DNA from: Streptomyces sp. CB01249
Lineage (GTDB): Bacteria; Actinomycetota; Actinomycetes; Streptomycetales; Streptomycetaceae
Length of the DNA: 64,000 nucleotides
Assembly: GCF_001905735.1 (NCBI RefSeq)
Contig: NZ_LISW01000002.1
Span: 1,276,426-1,340,425, forward strand
Direction of reading: 5' to 3'
Shown: one piece after another, positions 25,594 through 36,221 of the stretch
Numbering within the stretch: position 1 is the first letter of the stretch
Layout: every line of letters starts with the position of its first letter
Position numbers and translations under genes: made by a program
Notes under the pieces: model-generated
Database searches by the model: none
What the model was told of the DNA's origin: nothing
The model's input: only the letters and a program-made list of their open reading frames with translations

Positions 25594-26922
25594 TCAGTTG
25601 TAGCCGAAGCCCGCCGGGAGCGGCGACGGTGCGAAGAGGCGGGCCGGGACCGCCTCCGCGAGGGCCCGGTAGCCGGCCGGGTTCAGGTGCAGGTGGTCAC
25701 CGACGTCCAGGGAGGCGCGGATCGCGGTGGGCCGGTGCGGGTCGCGGACCGCCCGGTCGAAGTCCAGCACCGCGTCGAACCGGCCGCTCGTGCGTATCCA
25801 GGTGTTGACCGTACGGCGGGACTCCTCGCGGTACCCGTTCGGATCGTCGTAGTCCGTGTTGCCGCCGAAGGGCGTCAGTGTCGCCCCGTACACCCGGATG
25901 CCCTGGGCGTGGGCGCGGGTGATGATCTGGTCGTACGCCGTGATGACGGCCTCGGCCGTGCGCTTCTGGGCCGCCGGGGTGGCGTCCGCCGTGCCGATGT
26001 CGTTGACGCCCTCGAAGACGATCAGCCGGTCCGTCCCGCTCTGCGCCAGGACGTCGCGGTCCAGCCGGGCCAGTCCGTTGGGGCCCAGTCCGTCGGCGAG
26101 CAGCCGGTTGCCGCCGGCCGCCTGGTTGACCACGGAGGTGCGGTCCGTCAGCCGGCCCTGGAGCGCGTCCGGCCAGCGGTCGTTGCCGTTGGTCGTGGAG
26201 CCCCGGCCGTCCGTCAGCGAGTCCCCGAGCACGGCCGTCGCCGACGTGGTGCCCCGGGCCCAGACCTCGACCCCGCTGAGCAGGTACCAGTGGTCGGTGG
26301 TCGTCGCGCCGGGCAGGTCCCCGTCCCGTACGTGGTCGCCGCGCAGCAGGTACGAGGTGGTGCGGGAGCCCGGGTGCGAGGTGAGGGCGGTGGACGCCTG
26401 CCCGGTCGCCAGGTAGACCGTCGCCGTGAGGTTGGACCCGGGGGCGACCCGGAAGTCCAGCGGGTCGGAGACGGCCTGCGCCCCGGCCGGTACGTCGATG
26501 GAGGCCGAGCCCCGGAAGGTCACCTTGTGCGAGGTCCCCGGACGGATCGCCCCGGTCCCCGCCTTCCCGTCCAGCGGGAGCGCCACGGAGACCTCGGTGA
26601 TCGGCAGCACCGCGCCGCCGAACGCGTTGGAGAACCGCAGCCGGATGTGGTCGCCGCCCGCCGAGACATGGACGGTCTGCCGCAGCGTCGTGTCCGTCAG
26701 CACGGAGTCGTCGCCGGTGAAGGGGGCCGGGGGCATGTTCGACGGCTCGGTCAGCTGAGGCATGGACGTCCAGCTGCTGACCCAGTGCGCGCCGCGTTCC
26801 CGGGGGCCGGGCGCGCCGCCGGAGTGAGCCTCCGCGGCGCCGAGGGCCGGGGAGACGGCGGCGAGGGTCGCGCAGAGCGACCCCGCGGTGATCAGGCTGA
26901 GGAGCGACGTTCTTCGGTTCAT
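25594..26922 (-). CDS. Secreted GDSL/SGNH-family esterase or lipase
   Basis: A 442-residue exported hydrolase. The signal peptide (MNRRTSLLSLITAGSL to about residue 30) is followed by an N-terminal beta-rich region (about 45-210) and the SGNH domain (about 215-435): block I VLGDSLTDGRG with the nucleophile Ser, block II Gly in NQAAGGNRL, block III Asn in FEGVNDIG and block V DHLHLNPAGY with the Asp-His pair. ATG with GAGGGA 8 nt upstream. Family members de-esterify lipids or acetylated polysaccharides; no specific substrate can be chosen. A GAAA/TTTC-type palindrome lies about 100 bp upstream of the start. Confidence 0.9.
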   Translation of the reverse strand: MNRRTSLLSLITAGSLCATLAAVSPALGAAEAHSGGAPGPRERGAHWVSSWTSMPQLTEPSNMPPAPFTGDDSVLTDTTLRQTVHVSAGGDHIRLRFSNAFGGAVLPITEVSVALPLDGKAGTGAIRPGTSHKVTFRGSASIDVPAGAQAVSDPLDFRVAPGSNLTATVYLATGQASTALTSHPGSRTTSYLLRGDHVRDGDLPGATTTDHWYLLSGVEVWARGTTSATAVLGDSLTDGRGSTTNGNDRWPDALQGRLTDRTSVVNQAAGGNRLLADGLGPNGLARLDRDVLAQSGTDRLIVFEGVNDIGTADATPAAQKRTAEAVITAYDQIITRAHAQGIRVYGATLTPFGGNTDYDDPNGYREESRRTVNTWIRTSGRFDAVLDFDRAVRDPHRPTAIRASLDVGDHLHLNPAGYRALAEAVPARLFAPSPLPAGFGYN

Positions 26923-27021
26923 GGCGGTGTTCCCTCTGCGTGTCGGGTTTCTCCATGCACACGTGCGTGCCCCGGCCGGGCACGCGGCAGATTAGCGCCG
27001 CCGGAACTTTCGGTCAACGGT

Positions 27022-27035
27022 TCGAAATATTTCGA
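27022..27035 (-). promoter_or_regulatory. AT-rich operator-like palindrome upstream of the esterase gene
   Basis: TCGAAATATTTCGA is a perfect 14-bp palindrome in very GC-rich DNA, with a related GGAACTTTCGG box at 27003-27013. CGAAA/TTTCG dyads are recurrent in promoters of secreted Streptomyces hydrolases such as xylanases, so a substrate-responsive repressor site is likely. Confidence 0.5.
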
Positions 27036-27070
27036 TCGTACGGGGGTGAGGGCGCCCCGGAACGCGCAAT

Positions 27071-27098
27071 CGCCCGGCCGGAAGGACCCGGCCGGGCG
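27071..27098 (-). terminator. Terminator after metG
   Basis: Perfect 9-bp stem CGCCCGGCC/GGCCGGGCG with a 10-nt loop, about 20 nt past the metG stop on the minus strand. Confidence 0.75.
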
Positions 27099-27119
27099 AC
27101 GACGTACGACTGTGCGGGA

Positions 27120-28826
27120 CTACTGGGCGCCGAAGCGCGAGCGCCACGCCTCCAGGTCCTCATCGGTGATCTTGGCGAAGAGCACCGGCGGCACCGTGAA
27201 GGCGGTCCCGGCCGGTACGGACGCCAGGGCGCGGGCCTCGTCGGCGCTCACCCAGGTCGCCGTGTCGTCCGCCAGGGCGAACGCCTCGCGCATGGCCCGC
27301 GCGGAGGACGGGATGAACGGTTCCGAGACGACCGCGTACAGGTGGATCAGGTTCATCGCGGTGCGCAGCGTGAGCGCGGCGCCCTCCTGGTCGGTCTTGA
27401 TCTCCAGCCAGGGGGCCTTCTCCTCCAGGTAGGAGTTGCCCGCGCTCCACAGCGCGCGCAGCGCCTGGGCCGCCTTGCGGAACTGGAGCGCCTCCATGTG
27501 GCCCTCGTACTCCGCGAGCAGCCGCGCGATCTCCTCGCCCAGCTTCCGCTCGGCCTCCCCGGCCTCCTTGCCCGCCGGGACCTCGTCGCCGAACCGCTTG
27601 CGCGAGAAGGACAGCACCCGGTTCACGAAGTTGCCGAGGGTGTCGGCCAGGTCCTTGTTGACCGAGGTGGCGAACAGCTCCCAGGTGAACGACGTGTCGT
27701 CCGACTCCGGGGCCTGCGCCATCAGGAAGTAGCGCCAGTAGTCCGCGGGCAGCAGCTCCAGGGCGGTGTCCGAGAAGATGCCGCGCTGCTGCGACGTCGA
27801 GAACTTGCCGCCGTAGTAGTTCAGCCAGTTGAACGCCTTGACGTGGTCGACCCGCTTGACCGGCTCACGGGTGCCGATCTGCATCGCCGGGAACATCACC
27901 GTGTGGAACGGGACGTTGTCCTTGGCCATGAACTGCGTGTACCGGACGTCGGACGCCTCGTACCACCAGGAACGCCAGTCCCGGGTCTCCGGCTCCAGGT
28001 CCGCCCACTCCTTCGTCGCCCCGAGGTACTCGATGGGGGCGTCGAACCAGACGTAGAAGACCTTGCCCTCGGCCGCCAGCTCCGGCCAGGTGTCGGCCGG
28101 GACCGGCACGCCCCACTCCAGGTCACGGGTGATCGACCGGTCGTGCAGGCCCTCGGTGAGCCACTTGCGGGCGATCGAGGACGCCAGGTGCGGCCACTCG
28201 TCGCTCGTCTTGTCGATCCACGCCTCGACCTCGCCGGACAGCTTCGACTGGAGGAGGAAGAGGTGCTTGGTCTCCCGGACCTCCAGCTCGCTGCTGCCGC
28301 TGATCGCGGAGCGCGGCTCGATCAGGTCCGTCGGGTCCAGCACCCGGGTGCAGTTCTCGCACTGGTCGCCGCGCGCCTTGTCGTACCCGCAGTGCGGGCA
28401 CGTACCGACGATGTAGCGGTCCGGCAGGAAGCGGTCGTCGGCGATCGAGAAGACCTGGCGGATCGCCCGCTCCTCGATGAAGCCGTTCTCGTGCAGCTTG
28501 CGGGCGAAGTGCTGGGTGATCTCGCGGTTCTCGGCGGAGGAGCTGCGCCCGAAGTAGTCGAACGCGAGCCCGAACCCGTCGTAGACCGCCTTCTGCGCGT
28601 CGTGCTGCTGCGCGCAGAACTCGGCCACCGGCAGCCCGGCCGCCTTCGCGGCCAGCTCCGCCGGGGTGCCGTGCTCGTCGGTGGCGCAGATGTACAGCGC
28701 CTCCTCGCCCCGCTGGCGCAGATACCGCGTATAGACGTCCGCCGGGAGCATCGACCCGACCAGGTTCCCCAGGTGCTTGATCCCGTTGATGTAGGGAAGC
28801 GCGCTGGTGATCAGGTGTCGAGTCAT
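27120..28826 (-). CDS. metG: Methionyl-tRNA synthetase
   Basis: A 568-residue class Ia synthetase charging tRNA-Met. The HIGH-type motif is HLGN ([12 protein letters not shown]), the KMSKS-type loop is KFSTS, and the connective peptide contains a CPHCG plus CENC zinc knuckle (about 142-161). The catalytic domain ends near 350, followed by the helical anticodon domain; there is no C-terminal EMAP-like dimerisation domain, hence the short length. ATG with GGGAG 9 nt upstream. It lies 100 nt downstream of sdaA on the same strand. The KFSTS variant and [15 protein letters not shown] start resemble the archaeal/E. coli-like branch. Whether it is the only MetRS of the genome cannot be told here. 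Confidence 0.92.
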   Translation of the reverse strand: MTRHLITSALPYINGIKHLGNLVGSMLPADVYTRYLRQRGEEALYICATDEHGTPAELAAKAAGLPVAEFCAQQHDAQKAVYDGFGLAFDYFGRSSSAENREITQHFARKLHENGFIEERAIRQVFSIADDRFLPDRYIVGTCPHCGYDKARGDQCENCTRVLDPTDLIEPRSAISGSSELEVRETKHLFLLQSKLSGEVEAWIDKTSDEWPHLASSIARKWLTEGLHDRSITRDLEWGVPVPADTWPELAAEGKVFYVWFDAPIEYLGATKEWADLEPETRDWRSWWYEASDVRYTQFMAKDNVPFHTVMFPAMQIGTREPVKRVDHVKAFNWLNYYGGKFSTSQQRGIFSDTALELLPADYWRYFLMAQAPESDDTSFTWELFATSVNKDLADTLGNFVNRVLSFSRKRFGDEVPAGKEAGEAERKLGEEIARLLAEYEGHMEALQFRKAAQALRALWSAGNSYLEEKAPWLEIKTDQEGAALTLRTAMNLIHLYAVVSEPFIPSSARAMREAFALADDTATWVSADEARALASVPAGTAFTVPPVLFAKITDEDLEAWRSRFGAQ

Positions 28827-28926
28827 CGTTGGATGCTCCCAGTTTCTAAGGTGCCGGTGCCTCTGTCGCAGGCCGTTTGCATCTTATCGAATGGGAGACA
28901 GCCCCCTTTACCGCATTTACGGCCCC

Positions 28927-30309
<1,383 letters not shown>

Positions 30310-30393
30310 GGGTGACTCCTAAGGGTTGGTAGACGCCGTTGTCTGCCGGGTAGTGCGGTACGGGCCGGGTCGGCCCGAAGTGCGGGTGACAAG

Positions 30394-30439
30394 GGATGGG
30401 GCACCACGCCCACTGTTCAGTGTGCGGGGTGCCCCATCC
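30394..30439 (-). terminator. Terminator between glyA and sdaA
   Basis: Perfect 12-bp stem GGATGGGGCACC and complement with an inner partly paired region, between the glyA stop and the sdaA start. It should largely separate sdaA from the riboswitch-controlled operon. Confidence 0.8.
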
Positions 30440-30463
30440 GAAAGCGCAAACGCGCCGGGTCGG

Positions 30464-31723
30464 CTACTTCAGGCCGGGGTACAGCGGGAACTTCTCGGCG
30501 AGCTTCGTGACCCGGGCCTTCAGGTCGTCCGCGTCGTAGGACGGCTTGAGGGCCGAGGCGATGATCTCGGCGACCTCGGTGAAGTCCTCGGTGCCGAAGC
30601 CGCGGGTGGCCAGGGCCGGGGTGCCGATCCGGAGGCCGGAGGTGACCATCGGCGGGCGCGGGTCGTTGGGGATGGCGTTCCGGTTGACCGTGATGCCGAG
30701 CTCGTGGAGCCGGTCCTCGGCCTGCTGGCCGTCCAGCTCCGAGTTGCGCAGGTCCACCAGGACCAGGTGCACATCGGTGCCGCCGGACAGGACGGAGACG
30801 CCGACCTCGGTGACGTCGGGCTGGACCAGGCGCTCGGCCAGGATGCGGGCGCCCTCCAGGGTGCGCCGCTGGCGCTCCTTGAACTCCTCGCCCGCCGCGA
30901 CCTTGAACGAGACCGCCTTGGCCGCGATCACGTGCTCCAGCGGGCCGCCCTGCTGACCCGGGAAGACCGCCGAGTTGATCTTCTTGGCGAGCTCCTGGGT
31001 GGAGAGGATCACACCGCCGCGCGGACCGCCGAGGGTCTTGTGCGTGGTGGTGGTGACGACGTGGGCGTGCGGCACCGGGCTGGGGTGCAGGCCCGCGGCG
31101 ACCAGACCGGCGAAGTGCGCCATGTCGACCATCAGGTACGCGCCGACCTCGTCCGCGATGCGGCGGAAGGCGGCGAAGTCCAGCTGGCGCGGGTAGGCGG
31201 ACCAGCCGGCGACGATCAGCTGCGGCTTGGCCTCCTTGGCCAGGCGCTCGACCTCGGCCATGTCCACGACACCGGTGTCGTCCACGTGGTACGGGACCAC
31301 GTTGTAGAGCTTGCCGGAGAAGTTGATCTTCATGCCGTGGGTCAGGTGACCGCCGTGCGCCAGGTTCAGGCCCATGATCGTGTCGCCCGGCTTCAGCAGC
31401 GCGAACATCGCGGCGGCGTTCGCCTGCGCACCGGAGTGCGGCTGGACGTTCGCGGCCTCGGCGCCGAAGAGCGCCTTGATCCGGTCGATCGCGATCTGCT
31501 CGACCACGTCGACGTGCTCACAGCCGCCGTAGTAGCGGCGGCCGGGGTAGCCCTCGGCGTACTTGTTGGTCAGGACGGAGCCCTGTGCCTCCATGACCGC
31601 GACCGGAGCGAAGTTCTCCGAGGCGATCATTTCGAGCGTGGACTGCTGGCGCAGGAGCTCGGCGTCGACGGCGGCGGCGACGTCCGGGTCCAGCTCGTGG
31701 AGGGAGGAGTTGAGAAGCGACAT
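30464..31723 (-). CDS. glyA: Serine hydroxymethyltransferase
   Basis: Pyridoxal-phosphate enzyme interconverting serine and glycine with tetrahydrofolate. 419 residues of normal length. It has the typical N-terminus ([15 protein letters not shown]), [12 protein letters not shown], and the cofactor lysine in [19 protein letters not shown] at [13 protein letters not shown] with AGGGA upstream; the longer frame would overlap gcvH and is not conserved. It is third in the gcvT-gcvH-glyA unit, 19 nt after gcvH, so glycine can be both cleaved and converted to serine under control of one riboswitch. Confidence 0.96.
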   Translation of the reverse strand: MSLLNSSLHELDPDVAAAVDAELLRQQSTLEMIASENFAPVAVMEAQGSVLTNKYAEGYPGRRYYGGCEHVDVVEQIAIDRIKALFGAEAANVQPHSGAQANAAAMFALLKPGDTIMGLNLAHGGHLTHGMKINFSGKLYNVVPYHVDDTGVVDMAEVERLAKEAKPQLIVAGWSAYPRQLDFAAFRRIADEVGAYLMVDMAHFAGLVAAGLHPSPVPHAHVVTTTTHKTLGGPRGGVILSTQELAKKINSAVFPGQQGGPLEHVIAAKAVSFKVAAGEEFKERQRRTLEGARILAERLVQPDVTEVGVSVLSGGTDVHLVLVDLRNSELDGQQAEDRLHELGITVNRNAIPNDPRPPMVTSGLRIGTPALATRGFGTEDFTEVAEIIASALKPSYDADDLKARVTKLAEKFPLYPGLK

Positions 31724-31742
31724 CAGGTGGTCCCTTGGGGTC

Positions 31743-32120
31743 TCAGTTGCCGGAGAACTCGGAGTACTCGTCGGCGGAGAGCAGGTCCTTCGGCTCCTCC
31801 GCGACGCGTACCTTGAACAGCCAGCCGCCTTCGAACGGAGCGGAGTTGACCAGCGACGGATCGTCCACGACGTCCTGGTTGAACGCGGTGATCTCACCGG
31901 TCACCGGCGAGTACAGGTCGCTCACCGACTTGGTCGACTCCAGCTCGCCGCAGGTCTCGCCCGCGGTCACGGTGTCGCCGACCTCGGGAAGCTGCGCGTA
32001 GACGACGTCACCGAGCGCGTTGGCCGCGTGCTCGGTGATGCCGACCGTGGCCACACCGTCCTCGGCGGGCGACAGCCACTCGTGCTCCTTGCTGTACCGC
32101 AGCTGCTGGGGGTTGCTCAT
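31743..32120 (-). CDS. gcvH: Glycine cleavage system H protein
   Basis: The 125-residue lipoyl carrier of the glycine cleavage complex. The lipoylated lysine is Lys64 in [14 protein letters not shown]. The fold is complete, from [11 protein letters not shown] to the acidic C-terminus. It lies about 100 nt after gcvT and 19 nt before glyA. gcvP is not in the window and gcvL is usually elsewhere. Confidence 0.96.
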   Translation of the reverse strand: MSNPQQLRYSKEHEWLSPAEDGVATVGITEHAANALGDVVYAQLPEVGDTVTAGETCGELESTKSVSDLYSPVTGEITAFNQDVVDDPSLVNSAPFEGGWLFKVRVAEEPKDLLSADEYSEFSGN

Positions 32121-32222
32121 GGTCTGAATTCTCCTGTACGCGGGGAGTGCGGATGAACGATGGTCTTACGGTGTGAGACGGGACCGCGTCACGTGTGCGG
32201 CGCCCGGCCGGGTCCTACGGTT

Positions 32223-33338
32223 CTACTTCTTGCGCTTGTAGAAGGGGAGCGCCACGACCTCGTACGGCTCGTGGCTGCCTCGGATCTCCACCGCGACTCC
32301 GGCGGTGCCCGGCTCGGCGTGCGCCGCGTCGACGTACGCCATGGCGATCGGCTTGCCCAGCGTGGGGGAGGGGGCCCCGGAGGTGACCTCGCCGATGACC
32401 TCGCCGTTCGCCACGACCGGGAAGCCGGCGCGCGGCACCCGGCGGCCCTCGGCGACCAGGCCGACGAGCTTGCGGGGCGGGGCGGTCTCGGCGCGCTCCG
32501 CGGCGGCCTCCAGCGCCTTGCGGCCGACGAAGTCGCCGTCCTTCTCGAACTTCACGACCCGGCCGAGCCCGGCGTCGAACGGGGTCAGCGAGGTCGTCAG
32601 CTCGTGCCCGTACAGCGGCATGCCCGCCTCCAGGCGCAGCGTGTCACGGCAGGACAGGCCGCACGGGATCAGGCCGTGCGCGGCGCCCGCGTCGGTGAGC
32701 GCCCGCCACAGCTGCTCGGCGTGGCCGGGCGCGACGAACAGCTCGAAGCCGTCCTCACCGGTGTAGCCGGTACGGGCGATCAGCGCGGGGACCCCGGCGA
32801 CCGTGCCGGGCAGTCCGGCGTAGTACTTCAGGCCGTCCAGGTCGGCGTCGGTCACGGCCGCGAGGATCGCCGGGGACTCGGGGCCCTGCACGGCGAGCAG
32901 CGCGTAGGCGTCGCGGTCGTCGCGGACCTCGGCGTCGAAGCCGGCGGCGCGCTCGGTGAGCGTGTCCAGGACGAGCTGGGCGTTGCCGGCGTTGGCGACG
33001 ACCATGTACTCCGTGTCCTGGAGGCGGTAGACGATCAGGTCGTCCAGGATGCCGCCGTCCTCGGCGCAGATCATCGTGTAGCGGGCCCGGCCGGTCGAGA
33101 CCGTGCCGATGTTGCCGACCAGCGCGTGGTTCAGCAGGTCCACGGCCTGCGGGCCGGTGACCGTGATCTCGCCCATGTGGGACAGGTCGAAGAGACCGGC
33201 CTTCGTGCGGACGGCGTTGTGCTCGTCGCGCTCACTGGCGTACCGCAGCGGCATGTCCCAGCCCGCGAAGTCGGTCATGGTGGCGCCCAGCGAACGATGC
33301 AGGGCATCGAGGGCGGTGAGACGGGGGGTGCTGCTCAT
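32223..33338 (-). CDS. gcvT: Glycine cleavage system T protein (aminomethyltransferase)
   Basis: A 371-residue folate-dependent enzyme that releases ammonia from the H-protein-bound aminomethyl group and forms methylene-tetrahydrofolate. Conserved blocks: FAGWDMPLRY, FDLSHMGEI, YTGEDGFEL and CGLSCRDTLRLEAG. ATG at MSSTPRLTALDALH with GGGAG about 9 nt upstream. It is the first gene after the tandem glycine riboswitch and heads the gcvT-gcvH-glyA operon. Confidence 0.96.
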   Translation of the reverse strand: MSSTPRLTALDALHRSLGATMTDFAGWDMPLRYASERDEHNAVRTKAGLFDLSHMGEITVTGPQAVDLLNHALVGNIGTVSTGRARYTMICAEDGGILDDLIVYRLQDTEYMVVANAGNAQLVLDTLTERAAGFDAEVRDDRDAYALLAVQGPESPAILAAVTDADLDGLKYYAGLPGTVAGVPALIARTGYTGEDGFELFVAPGHAEQLWRALTDAGAAHGLIPCGLSCRDTLRLEAGMPLYGHELTTSLTPFDAGLGRVVKFEKDGDFVGRKALEAAAERAETAPPRKLVGLVAEGRRVPRAGFPVVANGEVIGEVTSGAPSPTLGKPIAMAYVDAAHAEPGTAGVAVEIRGSHEPYEVVALPFYKRKK

Positions 33339-33384
33339 GAAACGGGCTCCCAGGGCATGACGACGACGAGGACGATCCCTCCCC

Positions 33385-33570
33385 ATCTGTCATCGGAACC
33401 TGAGAGGTTCGCCGAGAGACCCCACAGGGGTTCGGCTTGCACCTTGGGTGGAGCCGCCGGGCGACTCGCTTTTCAGATCTGCCTCATCCACGCGGTACGG
33501 GGCCTGAGAGATTCAAGGGAGGATCTTGCTCCTTCGGCGCCCGGCACGGTGACCGGGACTCTCCCGCGCG
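33385..33570 (-). ncRNA. Tandem glycine riboswitch controlling gcvT-gcvH-glyA
   Basis: Two consecutive gcvT-type aptamers read on the minus strand. Aptamer I (33570-33490) has GCGGGAGAGTCCC, GCCGAAGGAGCAAG and CTCTCAGGCCCC. Aptamer II (33480-33385) has ATCTGAAAAGCGAG, GGTGCAAGCCG and CTCTCAGGTTCC and closes with ACAGAT. The order and spacing match the cooperative glycine riboswitch. No clear terminator lies between aptamer II and gcvT, 47 nt downstream, so control may act on ribosome access. Glycine binding is expected to turn the operon on. Confidence 0.92.
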
Positions 33571-33760
33571 GATTCAAGCGGCCTGTATGCAGTTGGCGGG
33601 GTCATCATCGCACGCATTCCGGGGGAGCGGGGCGCCGGGACCGGTGGGCCGGGTCACGGTTTCGCGGCGGGTCGGACGGTTGCCTCGCATTACCTTTTCT
33701 TTACACTTCGGGGGTAGGTATCGGTCCTGCACGCGTCGGCCGTACGGCCAGGGGGAGGCG

Positions 33761-34444
33761 ATGACGTTGCGCTACGCGACGACCGCGGGAACCACGGGCA
33801 CCGCGCTGCCCGCACAGTCCGGCTCACCTCCCCGGCAGGCGGTGGGCACCCATCCGCCCGTCGTCCGGGACCTGCGCGGCCGGTCCGGGCGCGGCCCGCG
33901 CGCCCTGCGCTTCGCCGCCGGGGATGTCGTGGTCGTCTCCGGGCTCCCCGGCAGCGGCAAGTCCACGCTGATCTCCCGCACCGCCCCGGCGCACGCGGTC
34001 GACTCCCAGGACACCCGGGACCGCTGGGCCCGCCGGCTGCCCCGCTTACTCCCCTACGTCCTCTACCGCCCGCTCGTCCGCCTCGCCCACTACCGGGGAC
34101 TGCGGCGGGCGCTGCGCTCCGGCGCCTCCGTCGTCGTCCACGACTGCGGTACGCAGAGCTGGGTCCGGGCCCTGCTCGCCCGCCATGCCCGGCGCCGGGG
34201 CAGCGGCCTGCATCTGGTCCTGCTCGACGTCTCCGCCCGGACCGCGCGCCAGGGCCAGCGCGAGCGCGGCCGGGGCGTCTCCGCGTACGCCTTCGCCCGG
34301 CACCGCAGAGCCGTGGGGCGGCTGCTGCGGGACACCGAGGCCGGGCTGCTGCCGCGCGGCTGCGCCTCGGCGGTGCTGCTCGACCGCGAGGCGGCCGCGA
34401 TGCTCACGCGCATCACGTTCGCGAACGCACAGACCGACGGCTGA
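33761..34444 (+). CDS. P-loop AAA-type ATPase/kinase, TTA-containing
   Basis: A 227-residue cytoplasmic protein with one P-loop kinase-like domain: Walker A GLPGSGKST (about 66-74), an acidic VDSQDTRDRW, and a Walker-B-like VVVHDCGTQ. It resembles the AAA_33/zeta-toxin-like nucleotide kinase families used on small molecules, but no substrate is identifiable. ATG follows a very strong GGGGGAGG. Codon 96 is TTA (34046-34048), so expression should depend on the bldA leucyl-tRNA. The SseB-domain genes follow. It is divergent from the glycine riboswitch operon. Confidence 0.8.
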   Translation: MTLRYATTAGTTGTALPAQSGSPPRQAVGTHPPVVRDLRGRSGRGPRALRFAAGDVVVVSGLPGSGKSTLISRTAPAHAVDSQDTRDRWARRLPRLLPYVLYRPLVRLAHYRGLRRALRSGASVVVHDCGTQSWVRALLARHARRRGSGLHLVLLDVSARTARQGQRERGRGVSAYAFARHRRAVGRLLRDTEAGLLPRGCASAVLLDREAAAMLTRITFANAQTDG

Positions 34445-34568
34445 AAACGGACCGTCCAACGGCTGGACGGTAGCCGGGACGGGCGGTTTCCGGACAGGCC
34501 CTAGGAGCGACGGAGGCCGGGGGAGGCCGTACCCTCTTGCTGCACGGCAACGGGGCGAGAGGGAAGCA

Positions 34569-35339
34569 GTGGACATTCCTGCACAGGCCGGGAGCCTGCC
34601 GCAGAGCGGCTGGCCGGCCAATGAACTCGAAGAGGTGCTGGGCGCCTCGCTCGGCACTCCGGAGGCGGGCGGCCGCCTGCTGGAGGTGCTGGGACGCAGC
34701 CATGTCTGGGTGCCCCTGCCCAACGGCGGCGGGCCCGAGGCCCGGGAGCTCGACCTGCCCGCGATGGACATCGACGGCGTCGCGTACGTCCCCGTCTACA
34801 GCTCCGAGCACCAGTTCCTCACCTGCGTCGGCGACCGGATGTCCTTCACCATCGCCCCCGCCGCCGAATTCGCCCGCGGACTGCCCCCTCAGCTCGGCCT
34901 CGCCGTCAACCCGGGCGGCGCCGTCGGGCTGCCGCTGCCTCCGCCCGCCGTGGCCGAGCTGTGCCGGGCCGGGCGCACCCCGCTCGACGGCCCGGCGACC
35001 GGGGGCCGGGTCCGGCTGTACGAGCCGGACTGGAAGGAGGAGCCCGTCGACTTCCTGGCCGCCGCCGCCGGCGAGTTCCAGGAGAGCGGCGTCGTCCGCA
35101 CCGCCCGCCGGGTCCTCGCCAGCATCGAGGGCGACGACCCCGTGCTCTTCGTCGGCGTCGAGTTCTCCACCTGGGACGGCGCCGGGCAGAGCGCCCCGAT
35201 GGAGGCCCTGGGCCGGGCGCTCGGCCGCGTCGCGGTGCCGTGGCCGGTCAACCTCGTCCTCCTCGACGTGGCGCAGGACCCGGTCGCCGAATGGATGTTG
35301 GAGCGGGTGCGGCCCTTCTACACGCGCGCCCCGGAGTGA
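34569..35339 (+). CDS. SseB-family protein with C-terminal domain
   Basis: A 256-residue cytoplasmic protein. The N-terminal SseB domain (about 18-125; WVPLPNGGG, YVPVYSSEHQFLTC) and a C-terminal SseB_C-like domain (about 150-255; PVLFVGVEF, VNLVLLDV) give the two-domain arrangement. SseB is named for enhanced serine sensitivity in E. coli, but its biochemical role is unknown. GTG start just after GAGAGGGAAG. It is followed by a second SseB-like gene. Nearness to serine/glycine genes is suggestive but not proof. Confidence 0.75.
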   Translation: MDIPAQAGSLPQSGWPANELEEVLGASLGTPEAGGRLLEVLGRSHVWVPLPNGGGPEARELDLPAMDIDGVAYVPVYSSEHQFLTCVGDRMSFTIAPAAEFARGLPPQLGLAVNPGGAVGLPLPPPAVAELCRAGRTPLDGPATGGRVRLYEPDWKEEPVDFLAAAAGEFQESGVVRTARRVLASIEGDDPVLFVGVEFSTWDGAGQSAPMEALGRALGRVAVPWPVNLVLLDVAQDPVAEWMLERVRPFYTRAPE

Positions 35340-35453
35340 CGGGGGGCGGCCACGGCGTCAAGCCGGTGACAGTGCGGCCGCATAAGCTGGTTTGATGGCT
35401 GAAGGCCGATGCCCGGTGGCCGAAGCAGAGGATCTACGAGGGGCGGGACCAGG

Positions 35454-36221
35454 GTGAGTGCGTCAGGCACCGCGGCGGCCGGTCAGGTCGAGCACATGCT
35501 GCGACAGGTCGCGCCCGGGCGCTACGACGCGTACGAGGCGCTGCTCCAGGCCCTGGCGTCCGGCCGGGTCTGGATGCTGCTGTGGCACGGCCGCCCCGGC
35601 GCCCCCGACGCCCAGTACGGGAACATGGAGGTCGACGGACTCGGGTACGCCCCGTGCGTCACCTCCCCCCAGGAGCTCACCGCCAGCGGCTGGAGCCGGG
35701 ACCACGAGGTCGTCGCCGGACTGGACATCGCGCGCGCCCTCTACCCGGACCGCTGGGGCGTCTGGCTCAATCCGCACGCCCCGGGCGGCGGCGTCGGCAT
35801 CCCCTGGCTGGACCTGCGCCGCATCGCGACCGGCCTCGACCGGATGCCCGCCGGGCCGCTGCGGATCAGCGAACCCGCCCTCGACCTTCCGCAGTTCTAC
35901 GCCCAGCTCACGCAGAACGCCCACCACACCCCCGCGATCCGCTCGCTGCGCCGCGCCTGGGTGCAGCCCGCGCTCGGCGTCCCGTACCTCGCCGTCGGCC
36001 TCGACCTGTACGACACGAGCCGGCCGTCCGTCGACGCGGTGCGCGCGATGATGCGCCAGTCGGTCGGCGCCGTCCCCGAGGGGCTGCCGGTCTCCACGGT
36101 CGCGATGTCCGACGAGTACGACCCGGTGGCGATGTGGCTGCGCGCCAACTCCCGCCCGTTCTACGACCGCGAGGCGCACGCCGCGCCCGGTTACGGCTAC
36201 CCCCAGGCACCCGCGTACTGA
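35454..36221 (+). CDS. SseB-like protein (second of pair)
   Basis: A 255-residue protein paralogous to the preceding one: N-terminal SseB-like domain (about 12-105, VWMLLWHGRPG, YAPCVTSPQEL) and C-terminal domain (about 150-235, YLAVGLDLYD, VSTVAMSDEYDPVAMWLR), then a short Tyr/Pro/Gly-rich tail (GYGYPQAPAY). GTG chosen with GAGGGG about 10 nt upstream; an ATG at 35409 would add 15 residues. The function is unknown; co-location with its paralogue suggests a shared role. Confidence 0.72.
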   Translation: MSASGTAAAGQVEHMLRQVAPGRYDAYEALLQALASGRVWMLLWHGRPGAPDAQYGNMEVDGLGYAPCVTSPQELTASGWSRDHEVVAGLDIARALYPDRWGVWLNPHAPGGGVGIPWLDLRRIATGLDRMPAGPLRISEPALDLPQFYAQLTQNAHHTPAIRSLRRAWVQPALGVPYLAVGLDLYDTSRPSVDAVRAMMRQSVGAVPEGLPVSTVAMSDEYDPVAMWLRANSRPFYDREAHAAPGYGYPQAPAY

